A stretch of DNA of 64,000 nucleotides from Porogramme epimiltina (Eukaryota > Basidiomycota > Agaricomycetes > Polyporales > Polyporaceae): positions 62,001-126,000 of the forward strand of contig FTLJ01000102.1 of NCBI GenBank assembly GCA_900155495.1, read 5' to 3'. Position 1 is the first letter of the stretch, and each line of letters begins with the position of its first letter. Position numbers and translations under genes: made by a program. The notes under the pieces were generated by a model. That model did not search any database. It saw only the letters and a list, made by a program, of their open reading frames with translations, and had not been told where the DNA came from. Shown here in pieces: positions 11,031 through 22,768 of the stretch.

Positions 11031-11134
11031 GGCGGCGAGGAAGACGAAAACGCGGAAAACAGATCGAGATCCGAGTCTGTAAAGGTGGGGGCAAACACGT
11101 GCACACATCGTCCGTCTCTCCCGCCCCTGCCGCC
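11031..11134. promoter_or_regulatory. shared divergent promoter of TRM6 and SHE4/UNC-45
   Basis: Only 104 bases separate the two start codons, so the genes must share regulatory DNA and their 5' leaders probably abut or overlap. No TATA box is obvious. Confidence 0.6.
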
Positions 11135-13285
11135 ATGTCCTCAGCCGATTCCACCGACGTCGTTCACGGCTCTACATCTACTGACACCAGCACATCCCCC
11201 GACCTCTTTGATGCGCTCCTCAAGAAAACTCAGGATAAATCTTGGGAGACCTTTGCTCTCGACGAGACTTCAGCTCTTCTCGCTGCCTTCTCCCCCGCAC
11301 AGCCGGTAACGACTCGCACGAAAGGGTACCTCGTCCTTACTGCCTTCTGCCAGCGGAGACGATCTGAAGCGTCCACACCGGATGGTGGAACGCAATCTAT
11401 ATGTCGCGTTTTTGACGTACCCACCGCGTCTCGCATCGCGGACACGGAGGAAAGCGAGGTCCTCAGCGGGCTCACGTTCCTTGCCGCGCTCTTCGATGTC
11501 GACCACCTCTCCGCCTCGGTCATCTTCCAGCGTGATGGCACCCTCGAAGCCGTCATGGACACCCTCGATCTCTTCTCTAATTTACATCGCGTCGATCTAG
11601 CCGTGGCTCACCTTCTCGGCCGTGCCTCCGGACATAAAGCTTGCCGCGCGCTCCTCGTAACCGATCACCGAAACTGGCTCGAATGGAAGTCGCGTCAGGC
11701 TGAAGACACGGAAGTGCGCGCGGCCGCGGCGGTAGCGATGGTCAAGCTCGCGCGGGGGTCAAATGCGGACGCCGCAGAGGTGGGAGGGACAGGCGAACAG
11801 CCGACGATGGACGACGAGGAGCTCGCCACGCTCATGAAAGGCTTGGTCGTAGACTCGCGCGAGCAGTCTTCCCTCGCAGACGCAGTGGAAGGCCTCGCGT
11901 ACATGAGCACCAATCCAGCCGTCAAGGAGGCGCTATCCAAGGACGCGGCATTCCTTTCGCGACTCTTCACACTCGTTCCACGCCGCAAGGGTGCCGCTTC
12001 GGAGTCGCTGGGCGATTCTATGGCATCCCCACTGTACGGTACTGTCGTCATCATTGCCAATATATGCGCCTATCGTCCCCGTCTCTCCGCAGAGGAATCG
12101 CAGATTGCGAAGTTGAAGCGCATGGCTAAAACCGCGAAAGGTCCTGGCTCATCACAAACACAACCGGAGGATGATCCTCTGGACGATGACGACCGCGTCA
12201 AGGCGCGCGGACAACGGCTTATCCAGGCTAGCGCAATGGAAGCGTTGACGTCAGCCGTACGCGCGACCGATAGCCGTGCTGTGAGATCCGCAGCTGGAAA
12301 GGCCATCCTCCATCTGGTGGAGGAAAAGGAGAATCGAGGGAAGATTCTCCAAGCAGGTGGTGCGAAGGCTCTACGAACAATCATCCAAGACGCCATTCCC
12401 CTGGCGAAAACATCGGAGAAAGGCAAGATCCCTCAGATAGAAAAGGATGACTTCTTACCTGTTCAAGCGTTGGCCAAGCTAGCGATTACTGCGGCTCCCG
12501 TGCAAGTCTTCGGCCCTAATGAAGGTGCCATCTACGACTCAATCCGCCCGTTCTCACTCATGGTCACCCACCCGAACGCTACTCTACTGCAACGGTTCGA
12601 GGCAATGATGGCATTGACCAATCTCTCCTCTCAAAGCCCCGAGGCCGCCGACCGTATAGCCCACGCCGATGGCCTTATGAACAAGGTGGAGCTGCTCATG
12701 CTTGAAGATCATGTGCTCGTCCGCCGCGCGGCTACCGAGCTTGTTTGCAACCTCGCCGCGGGCTCTGAAGATATCTTCAACAAGTGGGGCGGCGACAAGA
12801 ACATTGCGTCCAAGTCGAAGCTCCAGGTGCTTGTGGCGCTATGCGACACCGACGACATCCCGACGCGTCTGGCTGCTTCGGGCGCACTCGCCTCGCTCAC
12901 GGCCTCCCCGGATGCATGTGACTCACTGGCCGAGCTTCAGCGCGACCGCCACCGGGTCCTTCCGATTCTCGGACAGCTCATCGATCCTACTGTCGTTGCC
13001 CGGCCAGAGGCGGATGAGGGCGTAGAGGACGGAGGACCAGACGAACTCGAGACGGATCCAGGCTTGGTCCACCGCGGAGTCGTTTGCGTGCGCAACCTCT
13101 TTATGGGCGTCCGAAACAAGGCAACGCAGATGGAGATGGCGTCGGATGCGGCGCGCTTGGGCTTGACGCGTGCCTTGGTTGGTGTCGTCAAGGGTTGTGC
13201 CCAGAATACGACCTCGCCCTTGCTGCGACCTGCGGCGGAGGGTCTAAAGTGGCTATTAGAACATGGCGTAGAAATATCAATCTGA
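11135..13285 (+). CDS. SHE4: UCS-domain myosin chaperone (UNC-45/She4/Rng3)
   Basis: A single-exon gene of 716 codons, all alpha-helical armadillo-like repeats. UCS proteins bind the myosin motor head with Hsp90 and keep it folded and active, and are needed for actin organisation, endocytosis and cytokinesis in fungi. Visible features are repeated ARM-type helices such as QALAKLAITAAPVQVFGPNE, LLQRFEAMMALTNLSSQSPE, HVLVRRAATELVCNLAAGSE and RLAASGALASLTASPDACD, and the C-terminal HRGVVCVRNLFMGVRNKATQ region typical of the UCS groove. Unlike animal UNC-45 there is no N-terminal TPR domain, as in other fungi. The ATG at 11135 sits in a good context (CCGCCATGTC); the frame extends upstream only with non-ATG codons. 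Its likely client, class I myosin, is encoded 2.7 kb downstream on the other strand. Confidence 0.87.
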   Translation: MSSADSTDVVHGSTSTDTSTSPDLFDALLKKTQDKSWETFALDETSALLAAFSPAQPVTTRTKGYLVLTAFCQRRRSEASTPDGGTQSICRVFDVPTASRIADTEESEVLSGLTFLAALFDVDHLSASVIFQRDGTLEAVMDTLDLFSNLHRVDLAVAHLLGRASGHKACRALLVTDHRNWLEWKSRQAEDTEVRAAAAVAMVKLARGSNADAAEVGGTGEQPTMDDEELATLMKGLVVDSREQSSLADAVEGLAYMSTNPAVKEALSKDAAFLSRLFTLVPRRKGAASESLGDSMASPLYGTVVIIANICAYRPRLSAEESQIAKLKRMAKTAKGPGSSQTQPEDDPLDDDDRVKARGQRLIQASAMEALTSAVRATDSRAVRSAAGKAILHLVEEKENRGKILQAGGAKALRTIIQDAIPLAKTSEKGKIPQIEKDDFLPVQALAKLAITAAPVQVFGPNEGAIYDSIRPFSLMVTHPNATLLQRFEAMMALTNLSSQSPEAADRIAHADGLMNKVELLMLEDHVLVRRAATELVCNLAAGSEDIFNKWGGDKNIASKSKLQVLVALCDTDDIPTRLAASGALASLTASPDACDSLAELQRDRHRVLPILGQLIDPTVVARPEADEGVEDGGPDELETDPGLVHRGVVCVRNLFMGVRNKATQMEMASDAARLGLTRALVGVVKGCAQNTTSPLLRPAAEGLKWLLEHGVEISI

Positions 13286-13587
13286 AAGGGATGAGGAGTA
13301 TATACGAATGTTGTATAGTATAAGTGCATGGACATCAAGGTGCAAGTAATATTAATGTGTGTAGACGGATAGGCGGAAGGCGGATACGAGACCGGGACGC
13401 CGCTTCATAAAGCCAGATGACCGCTTGGTCTTCCATATATGGCAAATCTCTGGACCGACGGGTGTGGCCGCCTGGAGCCGCTCTAGCCGGGCTTCGACCT
13501 CGAACCGACCCAACCCTCGTCGCCTCTTACCCTCTCCCTCAATCCGTCAGACACGACTATCTATTCTTCTTCGACTTGCTGGCCTCC

Positions 13588-15562
13588 ATGGACGCTCAGC
13601 TCAAGCCGAAGGTCAGCTCCCAGCCAGCTTTCCATACCTCCGCGGTGATGCTGAACTACCCCAGGTCACCGCGAGGATAGACTACTCCCGACCACGCCCA
13701 CCGTCCCCCTTCAAGCAGCCTGCGACTTCCTTGTCGCCACCTCTAGTCAGACCGAAGGCTAAAGTTAACAGTAGCGCAACTATCCAGGCACGCAAGCCCA
13801 ATAGCGTCGTCTCGGCTTCACCGTCCCTCAGGAGCAGCGCAACGCCAACGCGAGCCCCTTCCCCCTTCAAGCCTCCCAACTCCCGAATAGCAAATGCATC
13901 CCCAGTAGGTGGATCTGCAGTCAAGGCGAAGCTCACACCACGACCTAATGGCAACAACTCAACGTCTCCGTTACCGGAGGCCCGACTTCGCGCGCTCACT
14001 ACTGGCACGCCCACCACGGCCTCCTTCCCGCGGGAACGGCGGGTTAGCACATCCTCGTCCCAGCTCTTGAATGTGCGCCGAGGCAACGCCAGTACGTGCT
14101 CATCACCAGTGCACCCTACAGCTCCTTTGCCGGATGAGAACACCCCAACGTCGAACGTTATACGTGTAAAGGCGAAGATATCCCGGGTGGCCGATCCGCA
14201 TGCCGCGAAGTCTCCACCAACGAACGCGGCCAAGTCGCCCCCGCTCCCGCCCTCGCCACGAATGGCGAACCGGCCAGCACGTGTACCGTCCATCTCCAAC
14301 CTATCGCTCTCCCCACCTTTGATGCCTAGTACCAGCGGGGGGTACAGCCCTTCGTCGACGGCGTCTTCTCCTCTGGTCCCTTCGTCACAGCGGTTTGCCA
14401 GCACGAGGGAAACGAAACACCAATCTTTCCAGCCCATCCCTAAGGCCTTCCAACCCTTCACGCCAAACGACGACTCCGCAATCAACTATGGGAATGGGAT
14501 GCACAGAATGGTCGCCAAGGTGGACCCGGCCACCATTCCTCTCCCACCCCAATCCCCACCTTCATCTACGCTGTCCTTCTCTTCACGCTCGTCGGCATCA
14601 GTCTCGTCGTTATCATATGAGACCCTCGACTCGATTGCAAGTAGAAGCACCGCCCCTACATTACACTCAAACGTCAACGGGAATGGACATGCGCGACAGG
14701 GGAGCCGCACCTCCCAACCCCGCTCCAGCATAGACGGACTTGGCCTGCATAGTGTCCCCATGACACGGGAAATATCATCCACGAGCGAGCGCGACTTTTC
14801 TGACGAATACGACGGGGAGGATGGACATTACGACAGCGATGGCGCAGCGGACGAGAGGAAGATGAAGGCTGAGGCGAAGTCCAACCGGAAGGTACGTACC
14901 CCTTGTTCATTAAAACCTTGTAGCACGATGTTCACGGCATTGTTCACGTTATGCAGATTGCGGATCTCGAGATTTCGAACCGTTCGCTTCTCGCGATCAA
15001 CTCATCGTTGGAAGCCACGAAGCATCGTCAAGCGAAGGAAATCCGGGACCTCCGACGCAAATTGCGTGAATCGCGACTCATCCTCCCACCCCCTGCTTAC
15101 CGTGCGGTGAAGTCCTCGCTTACACATGACGACACCGCGGAAGATGAAGAAGACGAGGATGATGACGACGACGAAGATGAGACGGAGATTGTTGAGGGTA
15201 AGGCCGACGAGGCCTACCGTCGTGTGAAGAGCATGATCGAAGGGCTGCTCGACTCTGGCCGGCGCGCACTCAAGTCTACGCCTGATGACTTCGTAGGGGC
15301 CGGCAAAGGCGGCGCGAAAGTCTTGACCGCGGAGGAAGTCCGCACGTGGCGCGGTGATGACGAGAAGTCCTTCCTAGACGCGGACATGGACAACGCGAGC
15401 ATGTCCAGCTCTCGGCCACTCACGCCGTCTCGAGTCGCGGTCCCCGACAGCGACGAGGAGACCGACAGCGAAGATGAAGTCGAGGCATCACTCCTAGAAC
15501 CGGATATCTCGCTCCCTGACAACCTCCCCCCTATCACTATCACGCCCTCTGCTTCGCCCTAG
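13588..15562 (+). CDS. uncharacterised Ser/Pro-rich protein with C-terminal coiled coil
   Basis: Three exons: 13588-13611 (eight codons, MDAQLKPK), 13665-14891 and 14957-15562, in phase, giving about 618 residues. The first two thirds are low complexity, rich in Ser, Pro, Thr and basic residues, with repeated SPFKxP motifs (PPSPFKQP, APSPFKPP) that look like proline-directed kinase sites. Next come a coiled coil (IADLEISNRSLLAINSSLEA, then QAKEIRDLRRKLRESRL), an acidic run near 15140-15190, and an acidic tail (SDEETDSEDEVEAS). The coiled coil looks conserved, but I do not recognise a named family. Function is unknown; a scaffold or cytoskeletal regulator would fit but is a guess. The start choice depends on the small first exon and a GTCAGC donor. 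Confidence 0.65.
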
Positions 15563-15965
15563 ACAATGGTTCCCGTCCTAGATCGCTGCTTTGCCACTGC
15601 TATTGTCGTGTCTTCCCAAACATTATTGGCCCCATCCACCGTAGAAGTTATGAACCATGACGACCTCATGCCTTCTGCCCCCATCCCCCATTGGAAGCAA
15701 CGTCCCTGGATTGGATAGCATACCCCATGCCTGCTCCGCAGATATTCCCGCTCATTCGGCACTGCCCTCGCTCAGACTGTTTAGTACTATCACGATGCAT
15801 CTAATTCCCGAGCATACACACCGCGTAGGTATCGACTAGGCTTGCCGTATTCCATACATATATGTACAGCACACATGAATGAACGTCACGACCAGTTCGC
15901 GTATATGCAGTCCCACCTCCAACTTTCCTTCCGCGCGATCCTGGTCCCTCTAAGTACTCGTCCGT
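15563..15965. other. convergent intergenic region
   Basis: Lies between the 3' ends of the coiled-coil gene (+) and the myosin I gene (-). It holds only short chance frames and presumably contains both polyadenylation regions. AT-rich words such as ATACATATATGTACAG occur near 15855. Confidence 0.5.
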
Positions 15966-18900
15966 TCACTCATCGTCCGCAATCCGTTGTGCGCGTTTGG
16001 CCAGCTGCAGAAGAGGTCTGGGTCAGCGCCAGACAGTACAGGACAGAAACAGTGAAACTCACCGCAGCGGCCAAATCCATCTGCCCTCCGACTGCAGGCG
16101 GTCTCCCAACACCGCCGCCCGGTTTGGGCTTCGCAGCAGCGGCGCCAGGCCGCGGCGCGGTCGGTATAGGGGGTTTCGCGCCTCCCACTTTGGGCGCGAC
16201 AGCAGGCTTGCTCCCGACAGGCAGCGGCGGACCGGGCTTCGGCTTCGCTGCTACGGGCGGTGGACCCGGCCTGGCTGCGCCCACAGAGCGTGTCGCAGCG
16301 GGGGTGCTGTCCCCGGACGAGTCTGCGGTGGAGGCCTGGCGCTTCCACGGCGCAGCAGAGCCGTTGCCAGCTGCCATCCCAGGGAACACCGCTACGGGCT
16401 TTGCGGAAGGATCTGCTGCGATGGACTTGAAGCCACCTCCGCCGACCTTGGGCGCGCCCGGCGCAGCGGGGGCAGCAGGTGTCGGACGCTTGGCAGCGGG
16501 CGGTGGCGGTGGGGGAGGTGGCGGCGGCGCGACAGCCTTGGGCTTGGGCGGGACGAGCTCGAGGTAGTTGTTCGGCGCCCAGCCCTCGACGCTGCCCTTC
16601 TTGACGAGCCACCAGCCATTATCGTCCTTCTCGACAAGCTCGACTATGTCGTCCTTCTTGAGTGACATCTCGCCTTCCTGGCCTTCGAACGCATACTTCG
16701 CACGGTACTGTTCGACATCCGGTTCAGGAGGTGGAGGTGGAGGTGCGGCGTGTCGCGATGGGGGAGGTGGCGGAGCGCGCGATGCCGAGGAAGCAGCCGC
16801 CGGGGTCGATTTTGCAGCTGGCGGTTTGAGAGCTGGCGTTGCGGCTGACTTGCCGGGGAGAGGTTGCGCTGCGGGCTTTGGTCGGGAGGCTGCAGGCTTC
16901 TTCTGTGAAACGAAGTCAGGAAGTGAAAGAATGATCGAGAACAGTGGTTACGCATACATCTGTGGGGCCACCTTTCCTAAGAAGCTTGCCTTGGGTGATG
17001 GGTCGCACAACGCCGGCTTTGGGCTTCGGTACGGGACGTGATTGACTAGAAGGAGGTTCGCCTGAGGGCACATGCACAGTGTGACTCTTGTAAGTGTCAT
17101 TTCTGGGAACCGTCTCATCCTTGATGAACTTGATCTGGGCCTTCTTCTCCTTTTTCTTGTTGAAATCGACACTGAGGAAACCGGCTCAGATATATACAAC
17201 ATCAAAATGGCAACCACTCACATTGGCCCAATCAAGACATTGATGCTGCCTTGCGTTAAGCGGAGCATGTGGGTAGTCAACTCGGTCTTGAAGACGCAGC
17301 TGAGGACTGGATCACCCTCTTCAGTTGGTCCAAGATTCAAGGCCTGCAGTGATTTTTCTCAAGACACGCATGGAAGAGTAGCGGTCAGCAGAGACTTACA
17401 AACCAGTCATCCCTCAGGTTCGACATCGAAACGCTCTTAATCGTAACAAGATTGATCTTGCGTTCTAGTGTGGTCACGTTTTGGCCACCCTGTGAAGTCG
17501 TCACAGCGATGTGCAGGGCTTTCTCAGTCTGCGGAGGCATCAATAAGAGCCCGTCAGGAGACAACACATCGCAACATACCAGAACGATGAAACGGGGGCT
17601 TGGTTTACTGGATCGGCCAAGCTTGGACACGAGGATCTGAGCTCGACAGCTGAACGTAACGTGGTCACCTGCATACGGTGTCACTCGATCGCTTCAAAGG
17701 GTTGAGAAGGTTACAGAGCTTACGTCCGATGCTACAAGCCTCGATGAGCTCTTCGCCGAGTGCACTTTTCCCGTTTATATCGAGGTAGTCGCCCATGAAT
17801 CTTCGAGAACCAAGCAAGCTAAACCGCCTACGCTCCTTGCGTCCTGCGAGAACCTGGTGGCCATAATCGCGAATCTTAGCATACTCGATTCCTTCTTTGT
17901 TGTTCTTCCAGAAGCGCTGTATGCGACGCGCACACTCATTCTTGTATCGCAAGTAGTTCCTGAATGCACGCTGGATACGGCCAGCCATGTTGTGCCAATA
18001 TCGGTCTCGCATAGTTTCGAGAGCGAAGAGCTAATGAAAACTCTGTCAGATGCCGCCGGTTCTTTAGTAAATGGTGAGCACAGGTGGACGTACAGTTTCA
18101 GGGTTCTTGATGAAGGCCTTTGTAACACCCATCTGCCATTCTTCACGGGCAATACCAGTGTCAGTGAGAATCTTCTCACATCCGGACTTGGCATCGCCTT
18201 GCCAGGTGTATTCGCCGGCGTACGACGTGGAGGGCGAGAGCAGGTAGAATCGCTCAACCATCTTCTCGAATGTGTTCCTGTATGCAAATCCGGCACGCCG
18301 CACGCGAATATTCTCCTGGAGACCAAGGTACTTCACTTGATGTAGGACAGCCTTCGTGTCGTACTCGCTGGAACTCCGATTCTGGTTGGGCTTGATCGTG
18401 CGGATGTATGATGGCTGTGCGCGCATGAGGTTCTCGACAAGAGCTCCGGCCGAGGACTATGAGGGCCAAGTCTCGCATGTGAGTCCCGACGAAATTAAGG
18501 GGATTAAGGATCTGACCTTGATACGGTCACTAGCGGTAGGCGGCCGCTTCTTGCTGTTGGGGTCTGGCCGGTCAGGGAAAAGGCCTTGAAGGAACTGGTT
18601 GCCACTGGCGCCGATAAGGTCGAGGAGATCCTTGATGAGGACGTCCTTGTTCTTGTCAGTCATACCAGACACGTTGTACATCACGTCTCCGGCGTAGTGC
18701 TTCACAAGGAATTGCGCACCGCGCGCCTCGAAATGTGGGTTACTAGAGAGCGCCGATGTCCGCTGCACGAAACTGTTGTCCGCAGCTGTTGGGTCCGCGT
18801 GAGCCGTAGCACAGGCGTCGTTAAGAGCAGCGAAGATGCCAGGGGGGCGGCGCTCCTCAATGAGGTCACAGACAATCTTGTTGTTGAAGTACTTGATAGG

Positions 18901-20708
18901 CGTCCATTTGATCTGTTCCCGGACGTACTCCTCTTGTTCTGTCTTGAGTGTGAGCTCGATGAAGATCTGCTGCAACTTCTCGTTGACGTAGTTAATGCAA
19001 AGTTGCTCGAAAGAATTGTCCTACGAAAAGCGTTAGAATTTTTTCGGTGAGATTAACGACGGACCCTTACCTCGAAGATTTCAAAGCCGAAGATATCCTG
19101 CACTAGCATAAGGATATGGAACCAATGTTATTCAAGAGCGCACAACGTACCAAAATTCCGATCAACTGAGCAGTCGCTGCACGAGCTTTCATCGAAACGT
19201 TAATCTTCGACACGATCCATTCGAACAAGTTGTTGTAGATGGCTTTCGACAAAGCGTCGCGTCCAGAGCTAGCCTGGGCGGGATTGAGAGGCACTTCGTA
19301 GACGGACCCGCGTCGCCCACCACGCTGCGTCTCCATAGTTCTGTTGGTGAGGGCCTTCTGCACCTGCGCAGGGTCCACTTCCAGAAGGTACGCGACGAAA
19401 TCAGATACGCTAGTGTCCGCAATTTCAGCATTGCCGTCGTCTTTCTCAGTGTATTGCACATTGCCCAGCCAGAGAATCACCGCGAGCATGCGGAAGATTT
19501 CTCCCTGCTCGTAATCGCTCAACCCAATGACTTGCATCGCTTTCTGTTCAGTATAGTGAGTAATCAGAATGCTGACGAAGTAAGAGATTATTACGATTGT
19601 TTCACTAAAGTCGTGGACATCGTCGATACCAGGCACATCTAAGCAGTTACTCAGGCTGGTGTAAGCGTAGGCGTCCGGGGTTTGAAGTCCGAAGGCCTCT
19701 GAAGCGCAGTTATTAATAGTAGCCCAAACCGAAATGCCCGGTTGCCCACCTCTTTGTTCATCGGAGGCCGCCTTGGTGAACTGGTAGAATATATGGAAAT
19801 TACGCTCGTTGTCCACTTGGCCAACTACACGACCCTTCTCCAAGAGGTAGTTGGTGATTTGCGCGCCGATCGGTTCTCCGTGGTCGTTGAACATAATCTC
19901 CAGGTACTTCCCCTGGGAGGATATGAGCCCCGATGTCTGAAGGAACAACTTACATGACGCACATGTCGACTAGAGTTGTTGTTCCGCAATGTCTTTGCAC
20001 AACCGAAACTCTCCAGCAATGGGTTGGTCGCCAGTACCATGTCCTTGATCTCCTGGATACTGCTATCCTCCCCTCCGGATACGGCAGCGATGTATTGCAT
20101 GATGCGCTTCGCAGCCTCGGTCTTGCCTGCACCGGACTCGCCGGAGATGATAACGCACTGGTTCTCATGGTATGCGTTCATGTTATAGTACGCAGACTCA
20201 GCAATCGCAAAGACGTGCGGGGGTACTTCAAGCCTATTCTTGCCCTTATACTTCTGCAGCACATCTTCCGTGTAGATACCCAGATCTACACATCATATGC
20301 GCATAAGACATGTAGTGGCGAACACGCGGAGAGTGTGCGCACCTCGAAATGGATTAACGGAAATGAGCACAGCGCCGATGTAAGTGTAGATTTCGCTATT
20401 CTTCCACCGCTTCTCGAGGTTCTCGTTAATGCTCTCATTTGTGATCGTGGTCAAGAGAGTCATGTCGGATACACCGACTTGCTTCTTCTTGAAACCCTCC
20501 TTCCAGTCCGCCTACATAACCGACACAAGTCAACAGAGAAACGATGAGCATACGGGCAGGGAGTACGCACCTTAGCGACCTTGCCTGCTGCACCGCCCTT
20601 CTTGGAAGTGGCCGCGGCCCCCTTCTTGCCCGCTTTCTTAGAGGGCGCCTGAGAGATCCAAGGTTCAAGAAACAATAATACGGAGAATTTGTCCATGACA
20701 CTGACCAT
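15966..20708 (-). CDS. MYO5: class I myosin (Myo3/Myo5/MyoA type)
   Basis: Actin motor of endocytic patches and hyphal tips. The start ATG at 20706-20708 is followed at once by an intron (GTCAGT..TCTCAG), then [10 protein letters not shown]. The motor head runs from about 20515 to 18060: [19 protein letters not shown]-loop [13 protein letters not shown], switch [27 protein letters not shown], and actin-binding segments. Two IQ-like helices follow ([20 protein letters not shown]), then the basic TH1 lipid-binding tail, a Pro-rich region, and an SH3 domain (about 16560-16760: ALYDYDAQ-type core, [25 protein letters not shown]). After a ten-proline run comes a Pro/Ala/Gly tail. The last exon, using the acceptor CTGCAG, reads [12 protein letters not shown] and stops at 15966; with the preceding MDLAAA this forms the Arp2/3-activating motif usual at the end of fungal myosin I. 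More than ten exons. Confidence 0.93.
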
Positions 20709-21201
20709 AGCCTCAAGAGAGACGGAGTGAGTCGATTAAGATGTACGATAATAGGTGCTGCAACGCGGCTGGGGACCGGAAACGGCGTGACAGGCGTGAA
20801 TACGGTGCGATTGGGGTGCGCAAGGAAAGCGTGCGTAGCCTCACGCGGAGATGAAGAGCCTCGAGGGAGTGTAGAAGAAGAGATTACGAGTAGAGTGAGC
20901 CAGAGGCCACAGCCCAAGTAGTAGATTGGTTGCAAGAGCGATGACGGAGTTGCGCGCCGTGTCTCCCGCGTGGCTGCGCGCGCCCTGCCCTGCCCCGCCG
21001 CAATGAGCGCTCGACCAGTGCTATCGCCATTCATAACGTCTGCCTCGCAGTACACCAAGGATACTAAACACGCCTAGGAAACACGCGGCGAGTTGCCTTG
21101 AAACATGAGTCAAACTAGGGGTGGCACTGGTAGTACAGATTTCTTTGCTGCGCCTCTGACAAATCTATTTAGAAACGAAGCGGGGACAACTCGTCTCCCA
21201 A
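20709..21201. other. intergenic: myosin I promoter and riboflavin synthase 3' flank
   Basis: No gene recognised. Short Arg-rich frames on both strands are typical chance frames of GC-rich DNA. Confidence 0.5.
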
Positions 21202-22102
21202 CTACGCCGAAGTCAGCCCCTTCTTCGCCAAGACATCCTCCACGACCTTCTCCACGAGGCCTCGCAAAGGACCCCCCTCCCCACTAAGCGCTGCGTGCAC
21301 GCTTTTCGTTACGAACTTTCCAACCATGTCGACCTCGATATTGACCTTCGCACCGACCGGTTTCTTGCCCAACGTGATCTTCTCCTGGGTGTGGGTGATG
21401 AGCATGACTCCGAATACGCGGCGAGGATCGTCCACGACAGTCAACGTGAGTGATGCGCCATCAATCGCGACGTAACCCTTGGGGATCAGGTACGGGAGGA
21501 GTGACGGACGCGCGGGTGTTGGCTCGGGAAGCTGGAAGAGCAGACGAAGGGAATCGCCGTCCGGGGTCTTCTCGATGAGTGTCGCGGTCGTATCCACATG
21601 TGCCTATGAGATAACAGGGCCTCCTTGAGCACAAGCTATAAGCCAAACCGAAAGAAACATACCTGCACGAAATGCCCCCCGAATCGCACATGTGCTCCCA
21701 TCGCGCGCTCCAGGTTTACCTGGTCGCCGACCTTTCGCTCGCCTTGGAGGAGTATGCACTCAGTCAGCCATTTACAGTGCACGAGGAGGTACTAGCAGCA
21801 CTCGGGTACTCACCCAGGTCCGTTCTATCCAAGGTTTCATTTGCGAGCCACACCTTGAACCATCCTCCACGTTCCTCCTTGTCGAATTCGACGACCGTCA
21901 GACACGCGCCGTTGACCGCAATCGAATCTCCGATATGACAATCTCCTAGGATCGCAGCGGCTTCTGCTATTATGAGCGCACATCCGCCCGCATCGTGCGT
22001 TATGTCGACAACGGTGCCGAGATGCTCAATCTATATGACGGGAGGGAGGGTTAGAATGCTGCGTGTAAGTTTCTGAGGTGTGCATACCAGACCTGTGAAC
22101 AT
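21202..22102 (-). CDS. RIB5: riboflavin synthase
   Basis: Dismutates two molecules of 6,7-dimethyl-8-ribityllumazine into riboflavin and a pyrimidinedione, the last step of vitamin B2 synthesis. Starts MFTGL (ATG at 22102) with an intron after five codons, then IEHLGTV. The two lumazine-binding barrels are both present. The first has GDCHIGDSIAVNGACLTVVE, FKVWLANETLDRTDLG and GDQVNLERAM-GAHVRFGGHFVQ-AHVD. The second has LIPKGYVAIDGASLTLTV, FGVMLITHTQEKITLG and KVNIEVDMVGKFV. The length and internal duplication match the family. Four exons. Confidence 0.93.
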
Positions 22103-22309
22103 TTTGCGAGCTTGTCTCGTCTAAGAGTTGCGAGACGTGTTGCCCTTATAAATACTCTGCGCCTCGCCCGGATGTATAGTCAGCGAAATGAAGATGTGTT
22201 GAAAGCAAGGCGCCTACACACAGCTGCCGACCGCCCCCACCGGACATGCCGATTCCCGACCGCGTGTTTTGCTTTCACCACTACCACCTTTGCGACTCAC
22301 TCATTCGCT

Positions 22310-22623
22310 ATGGCCAAGCCGTCTTCTAAGCCTGTGGATACTGCCACCAAAAAGCCAGAGTTCAAGTTCCGTACAAAACCCGTTCAAGAGCGGTCCATTT
22401 TTGAGTCCTGGGCAGGTACGAGCTCCTTTCTCCCATTACCTAGACCTCGTCTGAAAGGGTTCCCGTAGTATTGCCTCCAAAAACCCGATTACGCATCTCG
22501 CTGGCAATTACTGCATTTGCGGCGGCGGGAATATTCGCATCCGATCATCTAGAGAAGCTATTCCCCGCTCCCCGGGATGTTTCTAAGCAGTCTCCGGCGC
22601 CGCCTTCAAGCTCGTCCTCATGA
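22310..22623 (+). CDS. small single-helix membrane protein, uncharacterised
   Basis: Two exons (22310-22415 and 22469-22623) joined in phase give 86 residues. The N-terminal half is basic and polar (KPEFKFRTKPVQERSIFESW). A single hydrophobic segment (RISLAITAFAAAGIFASDHL) follows, then EKLFPAPRD and a Pro/Ser tail. Small fungal proteins of this layout are often mitochondrial or ER membrane proteins of unknown function, but I cannot name the family. It is divergent to RIB5, with about 207 bases between the start codons. Confidence 0.6.
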
Positions 22624-22768
22624 TACCTGAGCGTGGTCCCCCCCTCCCCTCTGAAATCCGTGGAAAGGCCGTGATGGTAGCAATGGGCTATGGAAATAAC
22701 AATGTGTGGATAGTACAATGTGCGTGGCCTCTGAACTCGTGACCCTCCAAACGTCACTCTACCGGTGT

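Noticed and set aside
15842..16567. 241-codon plus-strand frame with glycine runs
   Set aside because: Antisense of the Pro/Ala-rich tail of myosin I.
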